NCBI GenBank assembly: GCA_016783455.1
Contig: JADHWN010000008.1
Span: 1-64,000, forward strand
From: Candidatus Bathyarchaeota archaeon
Lineage (GTDB): Archaea; Thermoproteota; Bathyarchaeia; TCS64
Length of the DNA: 64,000 nt
Reading direction: 5' to 3'
Shown here: positions 1 to 8,177 of the stretch, piece by piece
Numbering within the stretch: position 1 is the first letter of the stretch
How the letters are laid out: each line of letters starts with the position of its first letter
Made by a program: the position numbers and the translations under genes
The notes under the pieces: generated by a model
Database searches by the model: none
The model's input: the letters and a program-made list of their open reading frames with translations, nothing else
What the model was told of the DNA's origin: nothing

Positions 1-2
1 CC

Positions 3-80
3 ATGGGTAGGAGCCTGGGCTGCATCGCCTTGGAGCTGGCCGGCAAGGTGGCCCTCTACAACATGCTGGTGAACATGTGA
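3..80 (+). CDS. C-terminal fragment of a CDS entering from the left edge (…MGRSLGCIALELAGKVALYNMLVNM*), product unknown
   Basis: Open frame to TGA at 78-80; true start probably outside the window. Confidence 0.4.
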   Translation: MGRSLGCIALELAGKVALYNMLVNM

Positions 81-180
81 GGAGATTGTGGGAACCGGTG
101 GATGGGGTTACAACCGATAAATGATGGTCCACAAAGCACAGTTTAATACTAGCTATAGTTACAGTTGGTGGACTGAAAGT

Positions 181-235
181 ACGTGCAAGATTTGCACGTG
201 ACCCCTGGTTTTACGGATTTACACGTGACCCCTGG
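181..235. repeat. 8-bp inverted repeat (acgtgcaa-gat-ttgcacgt, 181-199) overlapping a direct repeat cacgtgacccctgg (195-208 and 222-235)
   Basis: Read directly from the sequence; lies upstream of small membrane-protein ORFs. Confidence 0.6.
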
Positions 236-247
236 CTTCTAGCTAAG

Positions 248-427
248 ATGGCATTCGTTGGAACTTTCATAATGGTTCTTGTACAGGGTTCTACAACGGG
301 TTTTTTCTTCATCTCTCCGACCGATGGCTGGGTGGAGAAAATCGCTGAGGCCCTAGCTGTTAGTCTGATGGTAGCGGTTGTTGAGGTATTAGGGACAGCA
401 TATTTCAGGTCGAGGAAGGAAAAATAA
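248..427 (+). CDS. Small predicted membrane protein (59 aa, two hydrophobic segments)
   Basis: ATG at 248 to TAA at 425-427: MAFVGTFIMVLVQGSTTGFFFISPTDGWVEKIAEALAVSLMVAVVEVLGTAYFRSRKEK; shorter than the ORF-track cutoff. Confidence 0.45.
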   Translation: MAFVGTFIMVLVQGSTTGFFFISPTDGWVEKIAEALAVSLMVAVVEVLGTAYFRSRKEK

Positions 428-604
428 CACCATGCACACGTGCAGTTGAAAGAGAAGCTAATAGATATGCTAAGAGAATTTAGACATTCACTGAATCCAA
501 CTAAATGTCAATTACACTCATTTTACGTTAACGAAACCCTGTTATTGTACCTCTGAGACTCATCTAAACGTCAGATTGGATAAAACATTAGAGGGACGAC
601 TTAG

Positions 605-922
605 GTGTTCCGTAGGATTCAATATCTGGTTGTGTTCCTAACTATCTCCCTTCTGTTCGGGTATCCAACGTATCTGCATGTAGTTGAGGGAGACCTTGAG
701 GGGGCTGCCCTTATGTTTGTGACATTGGTGATTTCATCCTTTATCTCGTATGCAGCCTATGTTGGCTGGATTCCGATAGGTGCGAGCGTGGTTATACGAG
801 AGCGGTACTCTGGTCGGAGTGGTCAGTATCCTCTGAGTCATGATGAAGAGATTATGAATCAGTATGCATTTTTCCTGCAAGGGATAGAGAGCATCGTTAG
901 AGATGAAGACATTGAGCAGTAG
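605..922 (+). CDS. Hypothetical membrane protein
   Basis: 105 aa ORF with two hydrophobic helices in its first half. Confidence 0.5.
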   Translation: MFRRIQYLVVFLTISLLFGYPTYLHVVEGDLEGAALMFVTLVISSFISYAAYVGWIPIGASVVIRERYSGRSGQYPLSHDEEIMNQYAFFLQGIESIVRDEDIEQ

Positions 923-1403
923 TATGCCTCGACTAAATTTATCTTCACCATTATCACGATTAAAAGGAAAACTGAGACTCACGTTTATAGCTTCTATTTT
1001 TATTATCGCCTTCTTCCCAATACCCCATATTCGCGAAGTTGAAGAAGAACTCGTCAAGACGCTGGAAATCAATACATATCTGTCCGATGGAGAATCTCTC
1101 TCGGAGATATGGAATTTAAGGGGCGTAAATATCGTCAGAGTAAACATCTCGTGCACTACAGATATTTTGGTACATCTTATCGATAAGAAAGCGTTGAAGG
1201 GTCGGGAATACAAAGGACTCCTCGCGAGGGTAAGTAAAGTCCATGAATACGATTATCGGGTAAATACTACTGGCGTCATGGAGGTCAAGGTCGCTAATCC
1301 TGCATGGATCGGAGATGGTCCAGCACTTCACCGCTTACGTGGAAACATACAGGCATATAGCATCTCTAGAAGCGTATGGTTGCCATGGTGGTGGCCATCA
1401 TAA
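903..1403 (+). CDS. Hypothetical protein with N-terminal signal anchor
   Basis: 166 aa ORF with one TM segment (LTFIASIFIIAFFPI); overlaps the end of the preceding ORF by 20 nt. Confidence 0.45.
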   Translation: MKTLSSSMPRLNLSSPLSRLKGKLRLTFIASIFIIAFFPIPHIREVEEELVKTLEINTYLSDGESLSEIWNLRGVNIVRVNISCTTDILVHLIDKKALKGREYKGLLARVSKVHEYDYRVNTTGVMEVKVANPAWIGDGPALHRLRGNIQAYSISRSVWLPWWWPS

Positions 1404-1538
1404 CTGCGCGCGCTATGAGGGGAGGGGGGGTCATCCCGTCAAAGCGTGAAAAGCAACCCAAACACCACCCCGTTCACACCAAAATGAGTGCCTATGCACA
1501 CCCAGAAACCGCTATCCTAAGCCAGCCGCATGAGATGG

Positions 1539-1611
1539 AGCCCCGGGCGGGAGTCGAACCCGCGGCCAACAGCTTACAAGGCTGCCGCTCTGGCCACTGA
1601 GCTACCGAGGC
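1539..1611 (-). tRNA. tRNA-Thr (anticodon TGT)
   Basis: Reverse strand GCCTCGG…CCGGGGC acceptor stem (7 bp), anticodon loop CTTGTAA flanked by GCAGC/GCTGT, T-arm GCGGGTTCGACTCCCGC, U73 discriminator; CCA not encoded. Confidence 0.93.
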
Positions 1612-1663
1612 GCAACAACACAATACACCAACCCCACATATATTTCTGACCCGAGCACGCACA

Positions 1664-2527
1664 TCAACGCCTCTCACCGAGCACGCCAAGGACCCTATCA
1701 TCCCACCGCAGCCCCCGGAAACCGGCGCGCCTCAGCCGCTCCATCACGCCCCGCTTGAGGTCGACACCCCGAAAACGCGAACCCGGCTCGCCAGTGTAAT
1801 GGAACAAACGCCCACCAGGCCGCAGCACACGAGACAGCCGAGAGTAGAACTCCCCCCCGTACAGGTGGCCGGCATGGGAGAGCGTGGGGGGATCGTGGAT
1901 CACGCAGTCGAAGAATCCGTCTGGGAACGCCTCAATGGCGTGGAACACGTCCCCCAAGAGAAGACGCACATCACCGCCGATCAGTCCCCCCGACCAGGGA
2001 TTCAGCCCGGCGATCCGCAACACCTCCGGCCAAAGCTCCACGCTCACAACAAGCTCCGCCCCCCTCCCTACAGCCCCCAGCGCCGTGTATCCCAACCCGG
2101 CGCAGGTGTCCAGCACCCGGCATCCCCCCACCCCCAGTGCGTCCAGTTTTAAGTCGGCATCGGCGTCCGGCGTCGTCCCCCTGGTCCTGTGCATCCTCAC
2201 ACCGTCGATCTCCAACGTCGGTGCACCACCCGTAGGCAACAGTTTAAAGAAGTGGTCACCCGCCACGGCGACCTGGAGGATTATGTCGTCATGGGGGAAG
2301 AAGACGGCTCCCTCCTGAGCCACAACCCGCTCCAGATCCGCCATCCCCACAACGCCACCGTCCGGGAGCAGGACGCCACCCTCAACGTGCTCCACCCCCA
2401 CCACCGAGAGGCCAAGATCCAGGGACACACGCAGGGCTCCCCCTAGGAGCTCCCGGGCAACGCTGGCCGTCAGAAGAGGCGGAAAAACTCCCAACCCCAC
2501 ACCCAGAGAAGCAGACAGCCGCCCCAC
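1664..2527 (-). CDS. Predicted archaeal SAM-dependent methyltransferase (COG2521-like)
   Basis: Motif I VLDTCAGLGYTALGA, motif IV FDCVIHDPPTLSHAG, RVLRPGGRLFHYTG. Confidence 0.75.
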   Translation of the reverse strand: MGRLSASLGVGLGVFPPLLTASVARELLGGALRVSLDLGLSVVGVEHVEGGVLLPDGGVVGMADLERVVAQEGAVFFPHDDIILQVAVAGDHFFKLLPTGGAPTLEIDGVRMHRTRGTTPDADADLKLDALGVGGCRVLDTCAGLGYTALGAVGRGAELVVSVELWPEVLRIAGLNPWSGGLIGGDVRLLLGDVFHAIEAFPDGFFDCVIHDPPTLSHAGHLYGGEFYSRLSRVLRPGGRLFHYTGEPGSRFRGVDLKRGVMERLRRAGFRGLRWDDRVLGVLGERR

Positions 2528-2581
2528 ATATCACACTTACCCACGCGCAAAGCTCAAAAACAGACGCCCACACAACAAACA

Positions 2582-2647
2582 TGGGACCCACAGGACCACG
2601 AAGCAATTCGCTGGTTTCATGCGTTTCCCAACGATCTGTGGGTCCCA
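2582..2647. ncRNA. Putative structured RNA / leader element: three-way junction closed by a perfect 12-bp stem
   Basis: P1 2582-2593 (tgggacccacag) pairs with 2636-2647 (ctgtgggtccca). P2 2595-2602 pairs with 2607-2615 with a GCAA tetraloop and one bulge. P3 2622-2625 (cgtt) pairs with 2630-2633 (aacg). Lies about 55 nt upstream of the minus-strand methyltransferase. Confidence 0.45.
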
Positions 2648-2788
2648 CCCCAGAAGGCAGTAAATAAATCAGAAAACGTCAGATGATAGCCGATCGTCAC
2701 CGAGTAGCTATTCCAACGGTCACATACGCCCGGCAATGACTCATGGCAACAGATACCGACACTGCAGTGAAAAGAGAAAAGGAGGGCG

Positions 2789-3637
2789 TCAGTCCCTCAG
2801 CACGAACTTCTGAACCCGAGCCCCAGCCAACGTCTCAGCGACATAGAGATCGCCATTCGAGTCCACATAGACGCCATGGGGAGCGTAGAACTTCCCGGGC
2901 TCATGCCCCCTCTCACCGCCCAGGCGGGTGAGGAGCCCCCCGTCCCCGTCCAGGATGGTCACCCTCCCCTGGAGCTCCGGGACATAGAACCGGCCCCCAG
3001 CCATGAATACATTACAGGGCTGCAGGAGGTCCCCCCACTCCTCCAGGTACTCCCCGCCAAGGGTGAAGACCTGGATCCGGTTATTCTGGCGATCCGCCAC
3101 ATAGACGCGGTCACCCTCAACCCAGACACCGTGAGGGATCTCGAACTCGCCGGGACCGTCACCCGGACCACCCCAGGAGAACTCCAACTCGCAGTCAGCC
3201 GAGTACTTATGGACCCTGGAGTTCACGTAGCCATCAGCGACGTAGAACTCGCCAGACGGCAAGAGGAATGTGCCCGTAGGCCGGTTGAACGGAGCCCCCT
3301 CTTCGCCGGGGACGTCCTTCACCCCCAGCGTAAGCAGGAGCTCCCCCTCGGTCGTGAACTTCCGAACAGTGTGATCCCCGGAGTCGGTGCACCAGACATG
3401 ATCATGACGATCAATTTCGATGTAGTGGGGCGTCGTGAAGACCCCGTCCCCCCACGAATCCAGGACACCCCCGTCCCTGTCGAAGACCACGACAGGATGG
3501 GTGCCCCTGCAGAAAACGTAGACCCTGTCACGCGAGTCCATGGCCACAGCTAGCGCCATACCCAGCTCCCAGCCTTCGGGGAGCGGCCCCCAGCCCTCGA
3601 CCACGTCGTACACGAGCCCCTCTGAGCCGTCTCGCAT
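2789..3637 (-). CDS. NHL-repeat six-bladed beta-propeller protein
   Basis: Repeated F(S/N)xPxGVxVxxxGxVYVAD(R)xNxRVQKF-type repeats. Confidence 0.85.
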   Translation of the reverse strand: MRDGSEGLVYDVVEGWGPLPEGWELGMALAVAMDSRDRVYVFCRGTHPVVVFDRDGGVLDSWGDGVFTTPHYIEIDRHDHVWCTDSGDHTVRKFTTEGELLLTLGVKDVPGEEGAPFNRPTGTFLLPSGEFYVADGYVNSRVHKYSADCELEFSWGGPGDGPGEFEIPHGVWVEGDRVYVADRQNNRIQVFTLGGEYLEEWGDLLQPCNVFMAGGRFYVPELQGRVTILDGDGGLLTRLGGERGHEPGKFYAPHGVYVDSNGDLYVAETLAGARVQKFVLRD

Positions 3638-3741
3638 AAACTCACAACCTCAGAAAAGGGTCTAACCAACATCTACTTAGAACTATCGAACTGGCCCCCA
3701 AAGCACGCATTTTTAAAGGTGAACCATCCAAGAAAAGCGAT

Positions 3742-4695
3742 ATGACCTCCACCACAACGGTATGCATCTCCCACGGAGAGGACGCGGACGGGCTGATCTG
3801 CGCAACGTACATGCGCCTCCTCAAGGACGCGACCCTCATACTCGCGACATACGACGAGCTCAAAGACGCCCTGAAGAGCGTGCAGCCCCCGGTAGAGGAG
3901 GTCTACATCTGCGACATGAACCTGAGGAAGGACCTCATAGGGGAGATCGAGAGGATCCGGGGCTTCGCCACTATAACCCTCGTGGACCACCACCCCACAG
4001 AGGAGAGAATACTGGAGCAAATACAGGAGATGGGGGTGACTGTCATCCACGACACAAGCGACTGCGCCAGCGTCCTCCTGTACAACCAGTACAAGGGTGA
4101 ACTGGGCAGGGACGCCGGAAGGCTAGCAGCCTATGGGGCGTGGGCCGACCAGTTCGAGGATGGCCCCATCGCCACTGGACTCCTCAGGGAGTACGACAGG
4201 CAGTTCACCCAGCTGGAGGCCCTCATGCTGGCCTACGCCCTCACTCGGGACCACACCCCCGATTTCAGGAAGCCGATAGTTGATGGGCTCAGCAGACTCG
4301 ACTATCCTCACCGCATAGAGGGAGTGTATGAGACCGCACTGGCGCATCTGGAGGAGATGGCGGAGATAGTCGAAGTCCTCCCCAAGATCTGCAAGAGGCT
4401 CAACGTCATGGCCTACTGCGAGACCCCTGAAGGGAAGCCCATCGGGACGGTGGCCGGACTGATAGTCGATGCCATAGGAACCAAAGTAGGCCTCTGCTAC
4501 GTGGTCAAGGACGACGGGCGGGTCAACATCTCCCTCAGGAGCAAGAGAGGCCTCGACTACCACCTGGGGAAGACCACGAGGGAGATCGCAGAGAAGATAG
4601 GGGGATTCGGCGGAGGACACAAGAGAGCCAGCGGAGCCAGCATCCCCCTCCCGTCCCTCGATGAATTCATCCAGGAGTTCGACGCCAAGCTATAG
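3742..4695 (+). CDS. DHH/DHHA1-family phosphoesterase (RecJ/NrnA-like)
   Basis: ISHGEDADGLICA, VDHHPTEE, and C-terminal GGFGGGHKRASGASI. Confidence 0.88.
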   Translation: MTSTTTVCISHGEDADGLICATYMRLLKDATLILATYDELKDALKSVQPPVEEVYICDMNLRKDLIGEIERIRGFATITLVDHHPTEERILEQIQEMGVTVIHDTSDCASVLLYNQYKGELGRDAGRLAAYGAWADQFEDGPIATGLLREYDRQFTQLEALMLAYALTRDHTPDFRKPIVDGLSRLDYPHRIEGVYETALAHLEEMAEIVEVLPKICKRLNVMAYCETPEGKPIGTVAGLIVDAIGTKVGLCYVVKDDGRVNISLRSKRGLDYHLGKTTREIAEKIGGFGGGHKRASGASIPLPSLDEFIQEFDAKL

Positions 4696-4755
4696 GCCTA
4701 TACCACCCAAAAGGTTCAAAAACCGTCGATACGACCTTCAACCATCGGTGATAAA

Positions 4756-5112
4756 ATGCTCTACTGCCCAGACTGCGGAGCCCAGAACGAAGACGATGCA
4801 GACTACTGCATAAAGTGCGGTGCCCCCCTCAGGGAGGGAGTGAGACGCATATACCGCAGGGACGAGAAGGACGAAAAGGAAGAGAGGATCGAGAAAGAGG
4901 AGAAAGACGAGAAAAACGAGAAATCCGAGGGAGACGCAAGGAACTGGGGGCTCCTCATCGGCCTCCTTATCCTCGCCTCCGGACTAATCTCCCTCGCAGA
5001 GGACTGGTGGGGCTACACATGGGACAGCCTATGGCCGTACATGATCATCCTAGTAGGCCTATTCATCGTCTACAACGGCCTGAAGGCCCGACAACGATCT
5101 CCACGACCCTAG
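4756..5112 (+). CDS. Zinc-ribbon membrane protein
   Basis: N-terminal YCPDCGAQNEDDADYCIKCGAPL, Lys/Glu-rich linker, C-terminal hydrophobic segments. Confidence 0.75.
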   Translation: MLYCPDCGAQNEDDADYCIKCGAPLREGVRRIYRRDEKDEKEERIEKEEKDEKNEKSEGDARNWGLLIGLLILASGLISLAEDWWGYTWDSLWPYMIILVGLFIVYNGLKARQRSPRP

Positions 5113-5123
5113 AGCACTGACAC

Positions 5124-5570
5124 TCATCCGACGTCGAAGGAGATCTCAAGGACCCCTTTATTCGCCCTGTACCTGTACTTAGAGATCGTCAGGGAGCCTA
5201 TCTTGCCAGTGGAGGAGCAGTGCTCCCGGTTGCAGGCGTTCACATTCCACCCGGGTATATGGCAGATGCTCAGCTCGGTAACCGACTCCGGGATGGGGAA
5301 CAGGTCGTAGACTAGGTCGCCCCACCGCTCCTCCGCCTCGGCCCTACCCATCACCATCTCCTCCACCCCGACGTCCTCGGTGATCACCCTGTTCGCCGCA
5401 TCCTCGACTCTCCGCATCTCGTCCTCGGTGGGCTTCCTGTCCAGCTGCAGGGTGAGCCTCCCGTGGGAGTCGTTTACGCTCACCCCAGAGGTCCATTTCA
5501 CTCCGAGGACCTCGACGGCTGCGCCCTTAAGGACGTGAAGCGCCGTGTGCGCCCTCACCTCATCAGACAT
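5124..5570 (-). CDS. alaX: AlaX-S type trans-editing protein (alanyl-tRNA editing domain)
   Basis: HTALHVLKGA and WNVNACNREHCSSTGKIG motifs. Confidence 0.85.
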   Translation of the reverse strand: MSDEVRAHTALHVLKGAAVEVLGVKWTSGVSVNDSHGRLTLQLDRKPTEDEMRRVEDAANRVITEDVGVEEMVMGRAEAEERWGDLVYDLFPIPESVTELSICHIPGWNVNACNREHCSSTGKIGSLTISKYRYRANKGVLEISFDVG

Positions 5571-5609
5571 ATCCGACCATCTCCCTCATTCGACCATGAA
5601 AACATAACC

Positions 5610-6812
5610 CTAGGCGACCTGGGTCAACCTCACCCCGGAGGACGTCAACTCCAGCACACGACGATCCACCAGATGCGTCAGCGCCGCCTCGGTCTCGCTC
5701 CGTGTGAAGCCCCTGCGCGCCATCTCCTTCACGAGCCAGGGGGACGTGTACTCGAACCCCGGGATGCGCACGGTCCTGAGAAGCTGCTCGTAGCACACCT
5801 TCATCCGGAGCTCACCCCTGGTCACCGGCCCATGGATCGTCTCCTCACGGCTCGTCAGGGGCCCAGCGTCGATGCCAAGCCTCTTCCTCACGTACTCGGC
5901 GAAGCCTTTCGTCATCTTCCCCCCGTGGAACGTGAGCACCCGCTTCGGGCGGCACCTCCTGATGAAGCTGAGGAGCTCCCTGAAGTCCGCGTGGTCGCTC
6001 AACGGGAAAGCCCTCCCCCTGTTCCTCATCATCACCGCCCACCCCGAGGCGAGGGCTGTGTCCAGGTTCTCCCGCTTGAACTTGGAGCCCTTCGGGGCGA
6101 CAAGGACGCACTTCCCGTCGTCCAGGAGCTCCCGTCCCTCCGGTGAGTCCGCGTCCACGTAGTCGAGGTCGTGGCCGTACATCCTGTAGACATCGCTGAC
6201 CCTGGTGGCGCTCCTGGAGGTCACCACGGGGACGCTCGTGAGGAGGTTGAACGCGGAGATGACCTCCTGGGCGTTCCCGATGGAGTCGGTCCTGAACGTG
6301 GGGACCCTCCCAGCCGGGATGGCCTCCATCACCGCCCACCTCACCATCTCCAGGGCGACGTCCTGCCTCTTCGGGAACTTGAACATCGGGGCGCCGAAGG
6401 TCGTCTCGATCACCATGAGATCGCACCTCACCACCTCCGCCGCCTCCATTGTGTAGCTGTTCCCGAGGCTGAAGTCCCCCGTGTAGAGGATCGTCCCCTC
6501 AGGGGTGGACGCCTCGAACTGCACCGAGCCCAGGACGTGGCCGGCGTTATGGGCTTTGACCTCGATGTCCCCCACCCTGACGGTCTCACCTACGGAGATG
6601 GGCCTCCAGTTCCCCAGGTTCCTCCAGCCCAGGACCTCAAGGAGCTTGTACGTGGGCTCCGTGGCGTATTTAACGAGATCTAATTTCTTGAAAGAGGACG
6701 CGTGGTCTGCGTGGGCGTGGCTCACGAAGATAGGGTGCTCCGAGGAGTTGGAGGGATCGAACGCGACGCCCGAGTCCCCATACTCGACGATCACTCCTCT
6801 GCTGCGCCTCAC
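5610..6812 (-). CDS. MBL-fold/beta-CASP RNA-processing exonuclease-like protein (COG1236-like)
   Basis: VSHAHADHASSF, YTGDFSL, PLSDHADFREL, VLTFHG motifs; winged-helix-like C-terminus. Confidence 0.82.
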   Translation of the reverse strand: MRRSRGVIVEYGDSGVAFDPSNSSEHPIFVSHAHADHASSFKKLDLVKYATEPTYKLLEVLGWRNLGNWRPISVGETVRVGDIEVKAHNAGHVLGSVQFEASTPEGTILYTGDFSLGNSYTMEAAEVVRCDLMVIETTFGAPMFKFPKRQDVALEMVRWAVMEAIPAGRVPTFRTDSIGNAQEVISAFNLLTSVPVVTSRSATRVSDVYRMYGHDLDYVDADSPEGRELLDDGKCVLVAPKGSKFKRENLDTALASGWAVMMRNRGRAFPLSDHADFRELLSFIRRCRPKRVLTFHGGKMTKGFAEYVRKRLGIDAGPLTSREETIHGPVTRGELRMKVCYEQLLRTVRIPGFEYTSPWLVKEMARRGFTRSETEAALTHLVDRRVLELTSSGVRLTQVA

Positions 6813-6954
6813 CGTCAGCGCCAGTTATAGACCTCCATGTCCAGACGCGATCCTCGTTTCATCTCGCGGAAAACATCCCAGCGAATATCAAACCATAAGG
6901 AGTGCGAATGATTAAAAGGATTAGGAAAACGTGGAGTTTTCAAGAACGGGGCCT

Positions 6955-7299
6955 TCACCCCGTCGTGAGCTTCAGGATGGCTCTGGCGAGATCACCCTCA
7001 GCGTCCTCAAGGGCAGCCTTCGCCCGCTCCATGCTGACCCCGGTCTGCTGGGAGACGAGGAGCACATCCTCCTCAGGGATCTCGACCCCCTTCTCCAGCG
7101 CCTGCTCGGTGACGTTCCCACCGGCTATCTGGTACATCTTCTGTCCCTGCATGTCGATGGAGGTGACAGCGGCCCCCTCGATGACGATCTCCCTCTTCGG
7201 CCCCTGTAGGATGACGCGATCTATGTCGCCGAGCTCATCCATCTTGAGCCCCATCTGCTTCATCATCCGGCGCGCACGCCTTGAGTTCCCACGCGACAT
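6955..7299 (-). CDS. nac: Nascent polypeptide-associated complex protein (NAC alpha with UBA)
   Basis: NAC domain (MGLKMDELGDIDRVILQGPKREIVIEGAAV) followed by a UBA-like C-terminus. Confidence 0.93.
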   Translation of the reverse strand: MSRGNSRRARRMMKQMGLKMDELGDIDRVILQGPKREIVIEGAAVTSIDMQGQKMYQIAGGNVTEQALEKGVEIPEEDVLLVSQQTGVSMERAKAALEDAEGDLARAILKLTTG

Positions 7300-7333
7300 T
7301 GTCTGCTCGCAAAGAAAATAGGGGAACTACCTT

Positions 7334-8176
7334 TTAAACGCTTGACAGAGAGGCCGCCTTCACTGTGTTGCTCATCAGCATCGTCACGAGGAGAGGCCCT
7401 ACCCCGCCGGGCACAGGCGTGATGGCGCTCGCCTTCTCCGAGACTGCATCGAAGTCGACGTCGCCGAAGACCTTCTTGCCCTCGTAGTTGTTCCCGTTGT
7501 CGATGACGATGACCCCATCCTTCACCATATCCGCGGTAACGGCGTGCTTCTTGGACAGCTCCGTGCAGACCACGTCCGCTTCCCTCACCAGCTCCGACAT
7601 CCTCAGGTCGTCCTTTCCGCAGGCGGAGACCGTGACGTTCATGTTGGCGAGGGACGCGATGAGGGGCTTCCCCAGCCAGTTGGTGGACCCAGCCACGACC
7701 CAGTGCTTCCCCTCGGGGTCGAGGTCGTAGCGCCTGAAGAGCTCGAATATGGCATCGACACCGGCTGGGAGGAACGACTCCTCGCCCAGCAGAATCTTGC
7801 CCAGGGTCGAAGGGGATATGCCGTCAACGTCCTTCTCGGGGGTGACGGCTTCAACTATGGCCCCCTCGTCCAGACCCTCTGCCACTGGCAGCTGGACCAG
7901 GACTCCGTGGATCTCGGGGTCCTCACAGAGCCCCTCGACGATCTTGACGACCTCCTCGGTGGTGGTCTCCTCTAGGTGGTGGAAACGGGCCTCCATGCCC
8001 AGATTCTCGGCTCTCTTGACCTTCATCCGGACGTAGCGACTAGAGTATTTGTCTGTTCCCGTCAGCACGAGGGCGAGGGTCGGGGTCACTCCCTTCCCCT
8101 TCAGCTCCTCGACTTGAGCTGCGAGCTCCTCCATCACCTTTTCCGAGGTCTCTTTCCCGTCTAGGATTACGGCCAT
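7334..8176 (-). CDS. folD: Bifunctional methylene-THF dehydrogenase/methenyl-THF cyclohydrolase
   Basis: FolD hallmarks: HGVLVQLPVAEGLDE, PEKDVDGI, VAGSTNWLGKPL, TPVPGGVGPLLVTML. Confidence 0.93.
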   Translation of the reverse strand: MAVILDGKETSEKVMEELAAQVEELKGKGVTPTLALVLTGTDKYSSRYVRMKVKRAENLGMEARFHHLEETTTEEVVKIVEGLCEDPEIHGVLVQLPVAEGLDEGAIVEAVTPEKDVDGISPSTLGKILLGEESFLPAGVDAIFELFRRYDLDPEGKHWVVAGSTNWLGKPLIASLANMNVTVSACGKDDLRMSELVREADVVCTELSKKHAVTADMVKDGVIVIDNGNNYEGKKVFGDVDFDAVSEKASAITPVPGGVGPLLVTMLMSNTVKAASLSSV

Positions 8177-8177
8177 C

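Noticed and set aside
5463-6683. Plus-strand ORFs over alaX and the beta-CASP gene
   Set aside because: Antisense shadows of well-supported minus-strand genes; no domain motifs.
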